Shown in pieces: positions 48,161 to 56,864 of a stretch of DNA of 64,000 bases. The notes below the pieces were generated by a model. That model saw nothing but the letters and a program-made list of their open reading frames with translations, had not been told where the DNA came from and did not search any database. Position 1 is the stretch's first letter. Each line of letters opens with the position of its first letter. The DNA is from Jeotgalibacillus malaysiensis. GTDB taxonomy: Bacteria; Bacillota; Bacilli; Bacillales; Jeotgalibacillaceae. Position numbers and translations under genes: made by a program. The DNA is taken from assembly GCA_000818095.1 (NCBI GenBank), contig CP009416.1:2960501-3024500 (forward strand), read 5' to 3'.

Positions 48161-50407
48161 CTACTTCCACTCCTCCGGCAGCAGCTTCTGATACTGCGCC
48201 GTCAGATAACGATCATCAATCAGCAGCAGAACGCCGCTGTCCTGCTCAGTTCTGATCAGCCGTCCGCCTGCCTGCAGGACCTTATTCATCCCTGGAAATA
48301 CATAAGCATACTGATAACCGTTCAGCCCTTTATCCTGAAAATATTTCTTAAGCTGATCACGCTCAGGATTGATCTGCGGAAGACCGACCCCAACGATTGC
48401 AACACCTGTCAGCTGGTCGCCAGGCAGATCCACCCCTTCTGAAAAGACACCGCCAAGCACGGCAAAAGCCGCTACTCTCCGTCCATTTTTAAAAGAAGCT
48501 AAAAATGAATCGCGCTCTGCTTCATCCATCCCGGAGGACTGCATGATGAGCTCGACTCCCTCAACCCCTTCTTCTTCAAAAAACTCATACGCCATTTTCA
48601 TATAAGCATACGAAGGGAAAAAGATCATAAAGTTGCCGGAATGCCTTTCAATCGAGCTTCTCAGTTCGTCAGCAATCCGCGCGATCGTTGCTTCACGGTC
48701 CTTATATTTAGTCGAGACAGGCACCGTTTTCACTTCAATCTGTTCTTTGCTAAATGGGGACGGCAGATCGAGCTGAAAATCTTCCTGCTCGCCTCCAAGC
48801 ATTGTCCTGATATATGAGACAGGCTGCATGGTAGCACTGAAAAAGACCGACGCCCGGTATCCTTTTGCAGACCCCTGAATAAAAGCTGAAGGGTCCATGC
48901 AGACAATTTTGATCAGCACATCATTTCGCATTTTCTGAATGTAAATATAAAAGCGTTCATCCAGCTGTTCAGCTGCAGCAGTCAGCTGACGCACAGCAAA
49001 GTACTGATCAATCAGCTGATCATCGCGAACGCCTGACTGAACGAGCCTTTCAGCTTCTGTTAAAAATGTCTGCACGGCTTCAAGCCATTCTTCAGGCAGT
49101 TCATTTACAATGGCAAAGGATTCATCCAGGCTTTTTTTAACCTCGAGAAAAGCCTTGTTCACGCGCTTTGCGGCCTGCTGCAGCGCAGGGTGCTGATCGT
49201 TTCTGCTGAGCTGTAAAAACGGTGATTTCATAAGCGAAGCTGAATACATATTACTCGCACGGTCCGGCAGATTATGCGCCTCGTCAACAAGCAGGACAGA
49301 GCGGCTCTTCTGCTCACCAGCCATCCGTTTTCTAGAGACGCGCGGGTCAAATACATAGTTATAATCCCCGATCATCGCATCCGTTATATAGGAAAGATCC
49401 ATTGAGAACTCGAATGGACATACGCGGTGCTTCATGGCATACGTCTCAATCACACTGCGCGTCATCAGTTTTTCATTTTCGAGAATATCCATCATCGCCC
49501 CATTAATCCGGTCAAAATGTCCATCAGCAAACTCACAGTACTCCTTCTGACAAATTGTTTTCTCCTTAAAACAGATCTTATCTTTTGCAGTCATTGATAC
49601 AGCCGACATCTCCAGCCCCTGACTGTGCATCAGGCTGAAAGCTTCTTCTGCAGCAATACGCGTCGTTGTTTTAGCAGTCGTGTAGACGATCTGGTTAATC
49701 TTTTCTTCACCAGCCGCTTTTACAGCAGGAAATAATGTCGAAATCGTCTTTCCGATGCCAGTCGGCGCCTGTGCAAACAGCTTCGCCTTTTCATTAATCG
49801 TCTTATATACAGAGCCGGCAAGCTCCCGCTGACCAGGTCTGAACGAATCAAAAGGAAAGCTAAACGTATCAATCGAGTCCTGACGATCCTTTCTCAGACT
49901 TTGCATCAGCAGGGCAAATGGCTCATAGATTTTAACCATCTCAATGACTTTTTCTTTTAAAAAGGAGGCGCTGTATGTTTCAACAAAGCGCATTTCCTCG
50001 TGAGTCGCAGACTGTACATAAGTGACCTGCACCTGGATCTCCTTCAGACCGAGATCTTCTGTTACAATCCACGCATAAACAAACGCCTGCGCTTTATGGA
50101 CCTCTGCAGGCGACTCTATATCCTCAAGCTGTCTTGAGGTGGATTTGATCTCATCTATAACATAACCGCTCTCACGCTTCAACAGGCCGTCACAGCGTCC
50201 CTCTAATATGAATGTTTTGCCATCGAGGTCCAGTGCCCGTGAAAGAAATTTTTCCTTCTCATCTTCCTCACCGTACGTTTTCTGGATCGCCTGATGGATT
50301 CTCGTTCCCTCCATCATGGCATTGGCGCTTCCGATTGCAGCGTCTATACTGCCGCTGCGGTGTACGTATTCAGCAAGTCTTCTTGCAGAGAGTGTAACGG
50401 GCTCCAT
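48161..50407 (-). CDS. XPD/DinG-type helicase with N-terminal PD-(D/E)XK domain
   Basis: 748 residues. The N-terminal ~190 residues look like a PD-(D/E)XK nuclease fold (LEGRCDGLLKRESGYVIDEIKST). Then helicase motifs: FAQAPTGIGKT (Walker A), an iron-sulfur-type cysteine cluster (KICFKEKTICQKEYCEF and HRVCPFEFS), VDEAHNLPD (DEAH box), FFSATM, and QAGGRLIRTEQDSGVLLLID (motif VI). It should be a 5'-3' DNA helicase for repair. The ATG at 50407 has GGAGG seven bases upstream. Single gene. Confidence 0.88.
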   Translation of the reverse strand: MEPVTLSARRLAEYVHRSGSIDAAIGSANAMMEGTRIHQAIQKTYGEEDEKEKFLSRALDLDGKTFILEGRCDGLLKRESGYVIDEIKSTSRQLEDIESPAEVHKAQAFVYAWIVTEDLGLKEIQVQVTYVQSATHEEMRFVETYSASFLKEKVIEMVKIYEPFALLMQSLRKDRQDSIDTFSFPFDSFRPGQRELAGSVYKTINEKAKLFAQAPTGIGKTISTLFPAVKAAGEEKINQIVYTTAKTTTRIAAEEAFSLMHSQGLEMSAVSMTAKDKICFKEKTICQKEYCEFADGHFDRINGAMMDILENEKLMTRSVIETYAMKHRVCPFEFSMDLSYITDAMIGDYNYVFDPRVSRKRMAGEQKSRSVLLVDEAHNLPDRASNMYSASLMKSPFLQLSRNDQHPALQQAAKRVNKAFLEVKKSLDESFAIVNELPEEWLEAVQTFLTEAERLVQSGVRDDQLIDQYFAVRQLTAAAEQLDERFYIYIQKMRNDVLIKIVCMDPSAFIQGSAKGYRASVFFSATMQPVSYIRTMLGGEQEDFQLDLPSPFSKEQIEVKTVPVSTKYKDREATIARIADELRSSIERHSGNFMIFFPSYAYMKMAYEFFEEEGVEGVELIMQSSGMDEAERDSFLASFKNGRRVAAFAVLGGVFSEGVDLPGDQLTGVAIVGVGLPQINPERDQLKKYFQDKGLNGYQYAYVFPGMNKVLQAGGRLIRTEQDSGVLLLIDDRYLTAQYQKLLPEEWK

Positions 50408-50489
50408 CAGGGGTCCTCCTTTCAAAATGATTTGTACTATATAACCGCTGTTCCTTTCCGCGGAAAAGGCCAGCTGGATTTGAACCTGA

Positions 50490-50612
50490 TCAAATCCGGG
50501 CCGGATTCAGACAAATGGCGGCTGAATACAGACATATCCCCGGGTGTATCGCGACATTCTACAGCACAATAGAGACAATCCCGGCCCCAATACCGACATA
50601 TCACTATCCACA
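50490..50612 (+). repeat. Family B array 3
   Basis: Units at 50490, 50511, 50532, 50554, 50575 and 50596: six, spaced 21 bp with the third 22 bp. The third contains CCCCGGGTGTATCG. It lies between the helicase start and the RlmI-like gene end, both minus strand. Confidence 0.85.
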
Positions 50613-50630
50613 CCACGCAGACTCGACCAA

Positions 50631-51812
50631 CTACATCGTTTGGATCACGCAAACCTTCAGATAATCTCCAGCCGGATAGCCTTCGGTTGTGCGGAAGTCT
50701 TCCGGAAGTGAGAACGTTTCAATGATTTTATAGCGTGCCCCTTTTTCCTTGAAAGCCTGATCAATAAAGGAGCGGAACTTTTTCATATCAAATGATGCCG
50801 CATTTGTAGAAGCGACAATCATACCTTTCTTCTCCGTAATATCAATTGCCTGCTTCACAAGATTCTTATAATCTTTTGATGCAGAAAATGTATGTTTTTT
50901 CGAGCGCGCAAAGCTTGGCGGATCCATGATGACGAGGTCGAATTTGACTTCGTTTTTCACGCAGTAGTTGAAGTAGCGGAAGACGTCACGCACGAGGATG
51001 TCCTGCGCTTCATAGTCAATGCCATTCATGCTGAACTGTTCAATTGTTTTCGGTACACTGCGGTTCGCAAGGTCAACGCTGGTTGTTTTCACAGCACCAC
51101 CAAGCGCTGCAAAAACGGAGAAGGCACCTGTATATGAAAATGTATTAAGTACTGTTTTACCTTCAGCGTACTTGTCCCTGACTGCTTTCCTGACATTACG
51201 CTGATCAAGGAACACCCCTGTCATCGCCCCGTCGTTCAGGTAGACAGCAAAATGTGCACCGTTTTCTTTTACAACGAGCGGAAAATCGGGACGCTCACCT
51301 TTTACAAAATCATCATCTTCAACGTACTGCCCTTTTGAGTCAAAGCGCTTTTTTTCATAAATGCTTTTATAGGGAAGAATCTGTTCGAATGCAGACAGAA
51401 TCTCATCTCTGAACTGATAGATCCCGATGCTGTACCACGTGAACAGATAATGACCTGCATAGTGATCGATCGTCAGACCCCCGATTCCGTCTCCTTCACC
51501 ATTAAAAAGACGAAAGGCATCTGTCTGATTGTCATTAAAGAAGTCTTTACGATAAGCAGTTGCTTCTTCAAGCTTCTTTTTAAAAAGAGGCTCGCCAATT
51601 TCTTCGTGCTGCTTCCATGTCAGCAGCCAGCCTGATCCTTTATTTTGTTTACCAAGATAGCCTTTTGCGAGAAACTGCCCGCGCGGATCAATCGCTGTAA
51701 ATACTTTACCTTCCTGCTCGATGTTGCCCTGCTGCACCATTTCCTTTGTCAGCAGCGGGAACCCTTCACGGATCTTCTCTGAAAAACCTTTTTTAATCGT
51801 TATTTTCGTCAT
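50631..51812 (-). CDS. RlmI-like rRNA methyltransferase (PUA + class I SAM)
   Basis: 393 residues. An N-terminal PUA-like domain (TIKKGFSEKIREGFPLLTKEMV, DPRGQFLAKGYLG) is followed by a RlmI-type middle region and a Rossmann methyltransferase: VFLDQRNVRKAV, VLNTFSYTGAFSVFAALGGA (SAM loop), DLVIMDPPSFARSKK (catalytic DPPS). It resembles the 23S rRNA m5C methyltransferase RlmI. It overlaps the SRPBCC gene by 20 bp. ATG 51812 has GGAGG six bases upstream. Confidence 0.88.
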   Translation of the reverse strand: MTKITIKKGFSEKIREGFPLLTKEMVQQGNIEQEGKVFTAIDPRGQFLAKGYLGKQNKGSGWLLTWKQHEEIGEPLFKKKLEEATAYRKDFFNDNQTDAFRLFNGEGDGIGGLTIDHYAGHYLFTWYSIGIYQFRDEILSAFEQILPYKSIYEKKRFDSKGQYVEDDDFVKGERPDFPLVVKENGAHFAVYLNDGAMTGVFLDQRNVRKAVRDKYAEGKTVLNTFSYTGAFSVFAALGGAVKTTSVDLANRSVPKTIEQFSMNGIDYEAQDILVRDVFRYFNYCVKNEVKFDLVIMDPPSFARSKKHTFSASKDYKNLVKQAIDITEKKGMIVASTNAASFDMKKFRSFIDQAFKEKGARYKIIETFSLPEDFRTTEGYPAGDYLKVCVIQTM

Positions 51813-52263
51813 GCGTGTCCTCCGTACGGCTTTCAATGTATTTTTTCAGCTTTTGTAAATGGAATAACTCTTCTTTTGAGATCATGCGAACGATCATCCC
51901 TTTAAATAAAGAGCGTGCAAATCCCTCTGTTGTGATGGTGCCGTCGAACGTTACAAATGTGCTGTTCTGGCCTTCTTCACGAAATGTATATCTGAACTTA
52001 ATTTTCACGCCGTTTTGCTCACTTGTTACTGCGTAAGATTGATTCTCTTCAAATTCAGTGACCACAAGCTCTGACTGGACCTTTCTGCCACCCAGGTCCC
52101 TGACTTCCTCATAGCGGGTCCCTTCACCAATCGGTCCTTCAGTCAGCTTTTTCACACTGATTACCTGGTCCATAATTTCAGGTGATTTTTCCATTTGTAT
52201 CGTTTCATTAAAAACCGTCTCAATTGGACGTTCGATGACCATTGTCTGATTCAAAGCTCCCAT
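51793..52263 (-). CDS. SRPBCC-family protein
   Basis: 156 residues with the START/polyketide-cyclase-like fold: TMVIERPIETVFNETIQMEKSPEIMDQVISVKKL, YEEVRDLGGRKVQSELVVTEFEENQSYAV, and a C-terminal amphipathic helix rich in charge. Ligand unknown. It is the first gene of a two-gene operon with the RlmI-like gene. AGGTTTTTAA precedes the ATG. Confidence 0.78.
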   Translation of the reverse strand: MGALNQTMVIERPIETVFNETIQMEKSPEIMDQVISVKKLTEGPIGEGTRYEEVRDLGGRKVQSELVVTEFEENQSYAVTSEQNGVKIKFRYTFREEGQNSTFVTFDGTITTEGFARSLFKGMIVRMISKEELFHLQKLKKYIESRTEDTHDENND

Positions 52264-52343
52264 TTAAAAACCTCCTGTACCAATTGTCTAACTTCTATTA
52301 TAACGCGTTCGTCCTGTATATGCCGAGAAGGACGGCAGACCTA

Positions 52344-52372
52344 TTGAGGTTTTATTACATTTTTGTTACAAT
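52344..52372 (+). promoter_or_regulatory. GDSL hydrolase promoter
   Basis: TTGAGG (52344-52349), 17 bp, TACAAT (52367-52372). Confidence 0.6.
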
Positions 52373-52420
52373 TACATTTATAACGTGTTACCGCAAAACG
52401 AAAGGAATGTACCTGACAAG

Positions 52421-53230
52421 ATGAAACATTTAACCAAGTTGCTGTTGATCAGCTGTGTGTTCCTCGTACTGATGGGAATGGTACGCGGCGAATACCGCTC
52501 AAAGCAAAGCGCTGTAGCGGAACAAATGCACAAACTTAACCCTGCACATAATACCGATCTTTCATATATTGATTTTCTAACGTACCGTGTCCTGAAAAAC
52601 GGCTCAGCTCGCGTTGCCGTCCTTGGCAGCAGCGTAACAAAAGGGGTTGGCGCAAGCACGCCATCACATAACTGGAAATCACTTCTGCAAAGTGAAATCC
52701 GCAGCACATCAAGACCATTAAAGCATGTCACAATTGCGAATCACGGACATTCCGGCTACACCTCCGAGATGCTTCTGCGCCCCGAAGTCATTGCAGGCGT
52801 CCTGAAGAGTAGACCAGACCTTTTAATCCTTGAAACGTCTGTCATTAATAATTATCGTCAAAGCGTTTCTTTAGAAACGACGAAATCTTCTCTTGAAGAG
52901 CTGTATCGCACATTTACCCAGGAAATCCCGGGTGTTGAGATTCTGTTTATCTCACCGAACCCGATTCTAAAAACAAACCTGACAGAATCAGGGCTGAACA
53001 AACTCGGCTTAACTTTTGCCGATTATAACAACCTGACAAAAACACTTGCCGCTGAAAACGGCTGGCACTACTTCGATACCCATGACGCGATCCTGAACGA
53101 AATGACCGAACGCAACATCGCCATCGAAGACATGCTTGCTGACAAAATTCACCCGAACGACCTTGGATACCAAATGTGGTTCAACCAGCTATACCAAAAC
53201 AAAATGACACTTCCGAAGTTTGGGGAGTAA
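52421..53230 (+). CDS. SGNH/GDSL hydrolase, membrane-anchored or secreted
   Basis: 269 residues. The N-terminal hydrophobic segment MKHLTKLLLISCVFLVLMGM is a signal or anchor (not a clean lipobox). SGNH blocks: Block I VAVLGSSVTKGVG (Ser, in GSS rather than GDS), Gly in IANHGHSGYTS, a diverged Block III, and Block V DKIHPNDLGYQMW (Asp and His). It is an esterase or deacetylase acting outside the membrane, perhaps on cell-wall polymers. The nearest AAAGGA is 14 bases upstream, so initiation may be weak. Confidence 0.82.
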   Translation: MKHLTKLLLISCVFLVLMGMVRGEYRSKQSAVAEQMHKLNPAHNTDLSYIDFLTYRVLKNGSARVAVLGSSVTKGVGASTPSHNWKSLLQSEIRSTSRPLKHVTIANHGHSGYTSEMLLRPEVIAGVLKSRPDLLILETSVINNYRQSVSLETTKSSLEELYRTFTQEIPGVEILFISPNPILKTNLTESGLNKLGLTFADYNNLTKTLAAENGWHYFDTHDAILNEMTERNIAIEDMLADKIHPNDLGYQMWFNQLYQNKMTLPKFGE

Positions 53231-53234
53231 TGTG

Positions 53235-53267
53235 AAAGAGCCGGAGAATGGTCTCCGGCTCTTTTTG
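53235..53267 (+). terminator. Terminator after GDSL hydrolase
   Basis: AAAGAGCCGGAGA, loop ATGG, TCTCCGGCTCTTTTT. Confidence 0.92.
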
Positions 53268-53275
53268 TATGATTT

Positions 53276-53364
53276 GGGCGACTCAGCGGGGACGGAGTTC
53301 AGTGGTTCATTTTTAGAATGATTCTAAAAATGGATCACGCAACTCCGTCCCCACTGTGCCACTT
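53276..53364. repeat. Family P palindrome, copy 4
   Basis: GGGGACGGAGTT against AACTCCGTCCCC with the perfect inner arms CATTTTTAGAAT / ATTCTAAAAATG and outer GGGCGACTCAG and CTGTGCCAC. It lies between the convergent GDSL and 102-aa membrane protein genes. Confidence 0.87.
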
Positions 53365-53367
53365 ACA

Positions 53368-53676
53368 TCACCCGCCAAACATCGTCGCAAAAATAAACGT
53401 AAACAAAATCGGTGCAATCCACACAATCGGCAGGCTGTTCACAAGCAGCATCTTCTTCCAGTTATATTTATGGTAAGACATCCAGGAGATCACGATGGCA
53501 ATCATCAAAATCACTGGGTATGACCCGACAGCATAGAGCACCATGCGTCCTGCAAATGATCCATCCTGCTCTATATTCATGAGCGATACGCCGTAAAAGG
53601 TGAACCAGATCGGCAGAAATAATAAGTAAAAAAACTGGCTTCCGAATAACAGCAAAGCCACCTTGGCATTTTTCAA
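53368..53676 (-). CDS. Small membrane protein, 102 aa
   Basis: Three hydrophobic segments (VALLLFGSQFFYLLFLPIWF; MVLYAVGSYPVILMIAIVIS; MLLVNSLPIVWIAPILFTFI). No recognised family and no charged residues of obvious function in the membrane. It is 14 bp downstream of msrAB on the same strand, so probably co-transcribed. Confidence 0.65.
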   Translation of the reverse strand: MKNAKVALLLFGSQFFYLLFLPIWFTFYGVSLMNIEQDGSFAGRMVLYAVGSYPVILMIAIVISWMSYHKYNWKKMLLVNSLPIVWIAPILFTFIFATMFGG

Positions 53677-53690
53677 CAGAAGGTCCTCCT

Positions 53691-54644
53691 CTAATCTTTC
53701 TTTAATGCAAATAATATCATAAAGTCACCGTAACCTTCTTCATCCAGCCGCTCTTTTGGAATAAACTTTAGCGCTGCTGAGTTAATGCAGTAGCGCAGCC
53801 CGCCTTTATCCTGTGGACCGTCTTCAAATACGTGCCCCAGATGCGAGTCAGCATGACGGCTTCTGATCTCTCGGCGCGTATTTTTGGTGGACACGTCCCA
53901 CTTCTCCTCAACCATTGAATCTGTGATCGGTTTTGTAAAAGACGGCCAGCCGCAGCCAGCGTCATACTGGTCACGTGATGAAAAGAGCGGTTCTCCTGAT
54001 ACGATATCCACATAAATCCCTTCCCGGTCATTATCCCAGTATTCATTTTCATAAGGATCCTCAGTACCATTTTCCTGCGTGACAAAGTACTGGATTTCAG
54101 TGAGTTTTTCTTTTAAATGGGTTCTGTCTTTCGGCCAATATTTACGCTGAAACTTTTCACGTCCTGACCCTTGAACGTAAAGCGCGTATCGGAAGCTGTT
54201 TTTCAGGTCAAAGTCCTGATGGAAGTCCTCTGCCGGATAAAAGGGTCCTGCTTCCTTTATCTCTGTCACAATCGGCTTTTCAAAGCGGCCGCTCTCTGCA
54301 AGCTGACTTCTGGACTCAAGTGCCGTCTGCCTCTGCTCATCTGTATACGTAAAAATGATGGATCTGTAAGCTTCACCACGGTCTGAAAACTGTCCTTCCG
54401 CATCAGTAGGATCAGTCAGCGGCCAGTAAATCTCAAGTAATTCCTCATAAGAAATCCGCTCAGGGTCATATTCAATATAAACAGCTTCCACATGACCTGT
54501 CCCGCCGTTTTTCACCTTTGAATACACAGCGTCATCTTTTGCGCCGCCAGTATAACCGGAAATCACCTTCAGCACACCGTCGCGTTCATGAATCGGTCTG
54601 ACAAGGCACCAGAAACAGCCGCCTGCGAACATTGCTTTTTCCAT
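53691..54644 (-). CDS. msrAB: Fused methionine sulfoxide reductase MsrA-MsrB
   Basis: 317 residues. MsrA part first: MFAGGCFWC (catalytic Cys) to about residue 165. MsrB part follows: [39 protein letters not shown], and [13 protein letters not shown] (catalytic Cys). It repairs both S- and R-methionine sulfoxide using thioredoxin. MsrB lacks the CxxC zinc pairs of some forms. Likely cytosolic; no signal peptide. Confidence 0.94.
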   Translation of the reverse strand: MEKAMFAGGCFWCLVRPIHERDGVLKVISGYTGGAKDDAVYSKVKNGGTGHVEAVYIEYDPERISYEELLEIYWPLTDPTDAEGQFSDRGEAYRSIIFTYTDEQRQTALESRSQLAESGRFEKPIVTEIKEAGPFYPAEDFHQDFDLKNSFRYALYVQGSGREKFQRKYWPKDRTHLKEKLTEIQYFVTQENGTEDPYENEYWDNDREGIYVDIVSGEPLFSSRDQYDAGCGWPSFTKPITDSMVEEKWDVSTKNTRREIRSRHADSHLGHVFEDGPQDKGGLRYCINSAALKFIPKERLDEEGYGDFMILFALKKD

Positions 54645-54659
54645 TTTTGTTCACCTCTA

Positions 54660-55445
54660 TCAATTACCGTGCTGCAACGCGCTCATCCAGTAACACACAA
54701 CTGCAGCAGCAAGTGTTTTTTCCTTCTCAGAAAGCTGATCTCCTACTTTTACAAGATCCAGCGCAGCGGACTTCTGGAACTGCGGCTTCATGACATAATC
54801 AAAATACCCTTGTCTATACGATGCAAAGAATCTGCCGTCCTGCGTCGATAAGTCAAAGTCCCCTGCCATCGATTTCTTTTTCACATCACACAGCAGCTCT
54901 CTATCAGCGGTATAGATCGATCCACTGATTTTAGTCAGCTTTCTTTCTTCTTTAAGATAACCTGCTGTTTCCCCGTTATGGTCTCTGATTTCAAGCACAG
55001 TGCACCCATCTTCTTTTCTTTTTTGAAAAGCGACTGCTGGTTCATTATGCGAGGTAAAGATCCCTGCTGTAAAAGAAAAGTATGTTTCCAATCCGGCAAA
55101 AGCGGCAGAAATCACTTTTTTAATAAACGGCTGGTTCACAATTTTATAAGCGCCAATGTACTCTCCGTCTTTATTCAGTATCGTCATAACCCCTGCCGAA
55201 CTTCCACCCCACTCAAAAATCCACTCACCTTCATCTAGTATTGACCGACCCTCAAGCTCAGCAGCCTTAGCCAGCCACTTCGCCTGTTTTTCCTTCGATC
55301 TTATGTAAAAGTACGGGGACATCCCGATTGCGAAAACCGGAAATGCCAATGCACTTAAAAATTCGACGTCCACATAAAGCATAAGTGCAACAACCGCCCC
55401 CATAAATACAAATCCTGCCACCAACGCCACATTTTCTTTTTTCAT
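54660..55445 (-). CDS. Hypothetical membrane-anchored protein, 261 aa
   Basis: It starts MKKENVALVAGFVFMGAVVA at 55445 (GGGGTG upstream). Two adjacent hydrophobic helices (residues ~5-50), then a soluble domain of about 200 residues with a repeated beta pattern (DEGEWIFEWGGSSAGVMTIL, EIRDHNGETAGYLKEER). It resembles scramblase/tubby-like beta-barrel proteins in pattern but I cannot assign it. It is 16 bp upstream of msrAB on the same strand. Confidence 0.6.
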   Translation of the reverse strand: MKKENVALVAGFVFMGAVVALMLYVDVEFLSALAFPVFAIGMSPYFYIRSKEKQAKWLAKAAELEGRSILDEGEWIFEWGGSSAGVMTILNKDGEYIGAYKIVNQPFIKKVISAAFAGLETYFSFTAGIFTSHNEPAVAFQKRKEDGCTVLEIRDHNGETAGYLKEERKLTKISGSIYTADRELLCDVKKKSMAGDFDLSTQDGRFFASYRQGYFDYVMKPQFQKSAALDLVKVGDQLSEKEKTLAAAVVCYWMSALQHGN

Positions 55446-55507
55446 CCCGGACACCCCACTTTTTCTCACTATTTATACGGTTAGATGTGTAAATTGTTTC
55501 ATTTATA

Positions 55508-55634
55508 TTTGGTCCGGGAGAGGTTGTTTGTATTTCAGACCAGGTTGCAGGGTATCTCCGTTCAGGACGTCGCGATATACCCGGGAGCTTGTCGGTCTTC
55601 ATGCGTCAGTTATCTGTATCCGTCCTATGCTTGT
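55508..55634 (-). repeat. Family B array 4b
   Basis: On the minus strand units begin at 55634, 55613, 55592, 55570, 55549 and 55528. Six units at 21 bp with the third one 22 bp and containing CTCCCGGGTATATCGCG. Confidence 0.82.
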
Positions 55635-55719
55635 TCGCTACCTCTATCAGAATTGCCTGCACCACTCCTCTTAATGCATTTAGACACTAAAGCCTGTTTC
55701 CCAAGTGCATGCAGGGCCT

Positions 55720-55846
55720 GGCGGGCAGGCTCGCATATGTCGCTATGATCGCTGGAATTGCCTCTATTCCACCGCAGCACATCTCGATACACCCGGGAAT
55801 TTGACTGCATCCCCGCGTAAGTTGTGCGTATTTCCCCTGAGCTTGT
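55720..55846 (-). repeat. Family B array 4a
   Basis: On the minus strand units begin at 55846, 55825, 55804, 55782, 55761 and 55740. Six units with the third 22 bp long and containing TTCCCGGGTGTATCGAG. About 85 bp of unassigned sequence separates it from array 4b. The two arrays fill the 475-bp gap between the 261-aa gene and the response regulator. Confidence 0.84.
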
Positions 55847-55883
55847 TCAGTTCCGCTACCTAAATTATTCTATTAAACCCAAA

Positions 55884-55916
55884 AGAAAAACTCCCGGGCT
55901 TCTGCCAGGGAGTCAG
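55884..55916 (-). terminator. Terminator after response regulator
   Basis: ACTCCC / GGGAGT with a 12-base loop, then TTTTTC on the minus strand. Confidence 0.75.
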
Positions 55917-55920
55917 TCAT

Positions 55921-56289
55921 CTATTTCAATCTATTTTTTAAATGCTGAGTTAAAGTCGTTCTTAACATTTCCGACGTCAGCGGCAACACATCTCCGGTGG
56001 TTTTCTTACCTTCTCTTGCCACTTGTAACCCTCTTGTTGCATCTTCGTGATGCCACAGATACACAATCGGACATTTGGAATACTCTCTGATTTGACGGAA
56101 CCAGTAAAAACCGTCGAAAAAAGGTAGTTTCACATCCAAGAGCACCAGGTCTGGCTTTTCTTCGATGAAATGCTCTATAATCCGTTCAAAATCTGTGACC
56201 GGTATGGATTGATACCCCAGGTCAGAAACCTGTTCTGTGAGATCCAAGCGAAGGTCAGCGTTATCTTCAATAATCATGATTCGCTGCAT
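55921..56289 (-). CDS. Truncated BceR-like response regulator (receiver only)
   Basis: 122 residues. Receiver domain with acidic pocket IIEDNADLR and phospho-acceptor Asp in LVLLDVKLPFFDGFYWFRQIR. The FFDGFYWxRQIR segment is typical of BceR/NsaR/GraR regulators of antimicrobial-peptide sensing. After PIVYLW the switch Thr/Ser and the conserved Lys-Pro are missing, and no OmpR-type DNA-binding domain follows. It is either a decayed gene or a stand-alone receiver. No histidine kinase is nearby. A possible promoter with TTGACA lies near 56440-56450 on the minus strand. Confidence 0.7.
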   Translation of the reverse strand: MQRIMIIEDNADLRLDLTEQVSDLGYQSIPVTDFERIIEHFIEEKPDLVLLDVKLPFFDGFYWFRQIREYSKCPIVYLWHHEDATRGLQVAREGKKTTGDVLPLTSEMLRTTLTQHLKNRLK

Positions 56290-56492
56290 GCTGATGACCT
56301 CCTAACTACTTCATTCCATAAGCCTGATGGTCACATTTATTAACTGATTTAAATTTAGAAAAAAATACGCTCCTTACATTTGAAAACAATCGTTCAACAG
56401 GTTGCGATCTGTTGTTCCCATCTTTTCATACTTAACCGTTTTTGTCAAAGGCTGTAAGCAAAACTTATTTGTTTACCTCATAATAATAAGTC

Positions 56493-56864
56493 TTAAACGT
56501 GGTATTCCAGAAATTCTAACTTATTTCCAAAAGGATCTCTGACAAAAAACCTGGTTCTTCCTTCGATCGGCTGCTCTTCCTGAATAGTGATGTTCTCTTC
56601 AGATAAACGAATGCGAAGTTCCTCCAGGTGCTTGACTACAAAGGCTGGATGCGCCTTACGCGGAGAAGTATACGGCTCCTCACGCCCGATGTGTATTTCC
56701 TGGTTTCCACACAAAAACCAGCAGCCACCGTTCCCACGAAGGTTAACAGGCTTAGGTGTTTCTTTCAACCCCAGCAGGTCAGAATAAAATCTGCGCGCCT
56801 CATCTTCACTGCCTGCAGGTGCCGTCAATTGTACGTGATCAATGCCCTCAAACTGAAAACTCAT
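56493..56864 (-). CDS. VOC/glyoxalase-family protein
   Basis: 123 residues. A single vicinal-oxygen-chelate domain: FEGIDHVQLTAPAGSEDEARRFYSDLLGL (metal His), CWFLCGNQEIHIGRE, and FVRDPFGNKLEFLEY (metal Glu). Such proteins include lyases and antibiotic-binding proteins; the substrate is unknown. Its ATG overlaps the stop of the upstream gene (TGATG), so translation is coupled. Confidence 0.85.
   Translation of the reverse strand: MSFQFEGIDHVQLTAPAGSEDEARRFYSDLLGLKETPKPVNLRGNGGCWFLCGNQEIHIGREEPYTSPRKAHPAFVVKHLEELRIRLSEENITIQEEQPIEGRTRFFVRDPFGNKLEFLEYHV

Noticed and set aside
47999-48442. Plus-strand ORF with repeated FLRT segments across family A array 3
   Set aside because: It is the antisense reading of the 21-bp units and continues into the antisense of the helicase gene. 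No start site, and the pattern follows from the repeat period being a multiple of three.
16791-50572. Short ORFs covering the B arrays (16791-16985 and 50294-50572) that share the peptide DISPGVS
   Set aside because: They have no ribosome binding sites, and the 22-bp third unit shifts the frame relative to the other units. The shared peptide comes from the conserved DNA core CCGGGTGTATCG, which is translated differently at the other loci (YIFPGVS, VKFPGVS, DKLPGIS).
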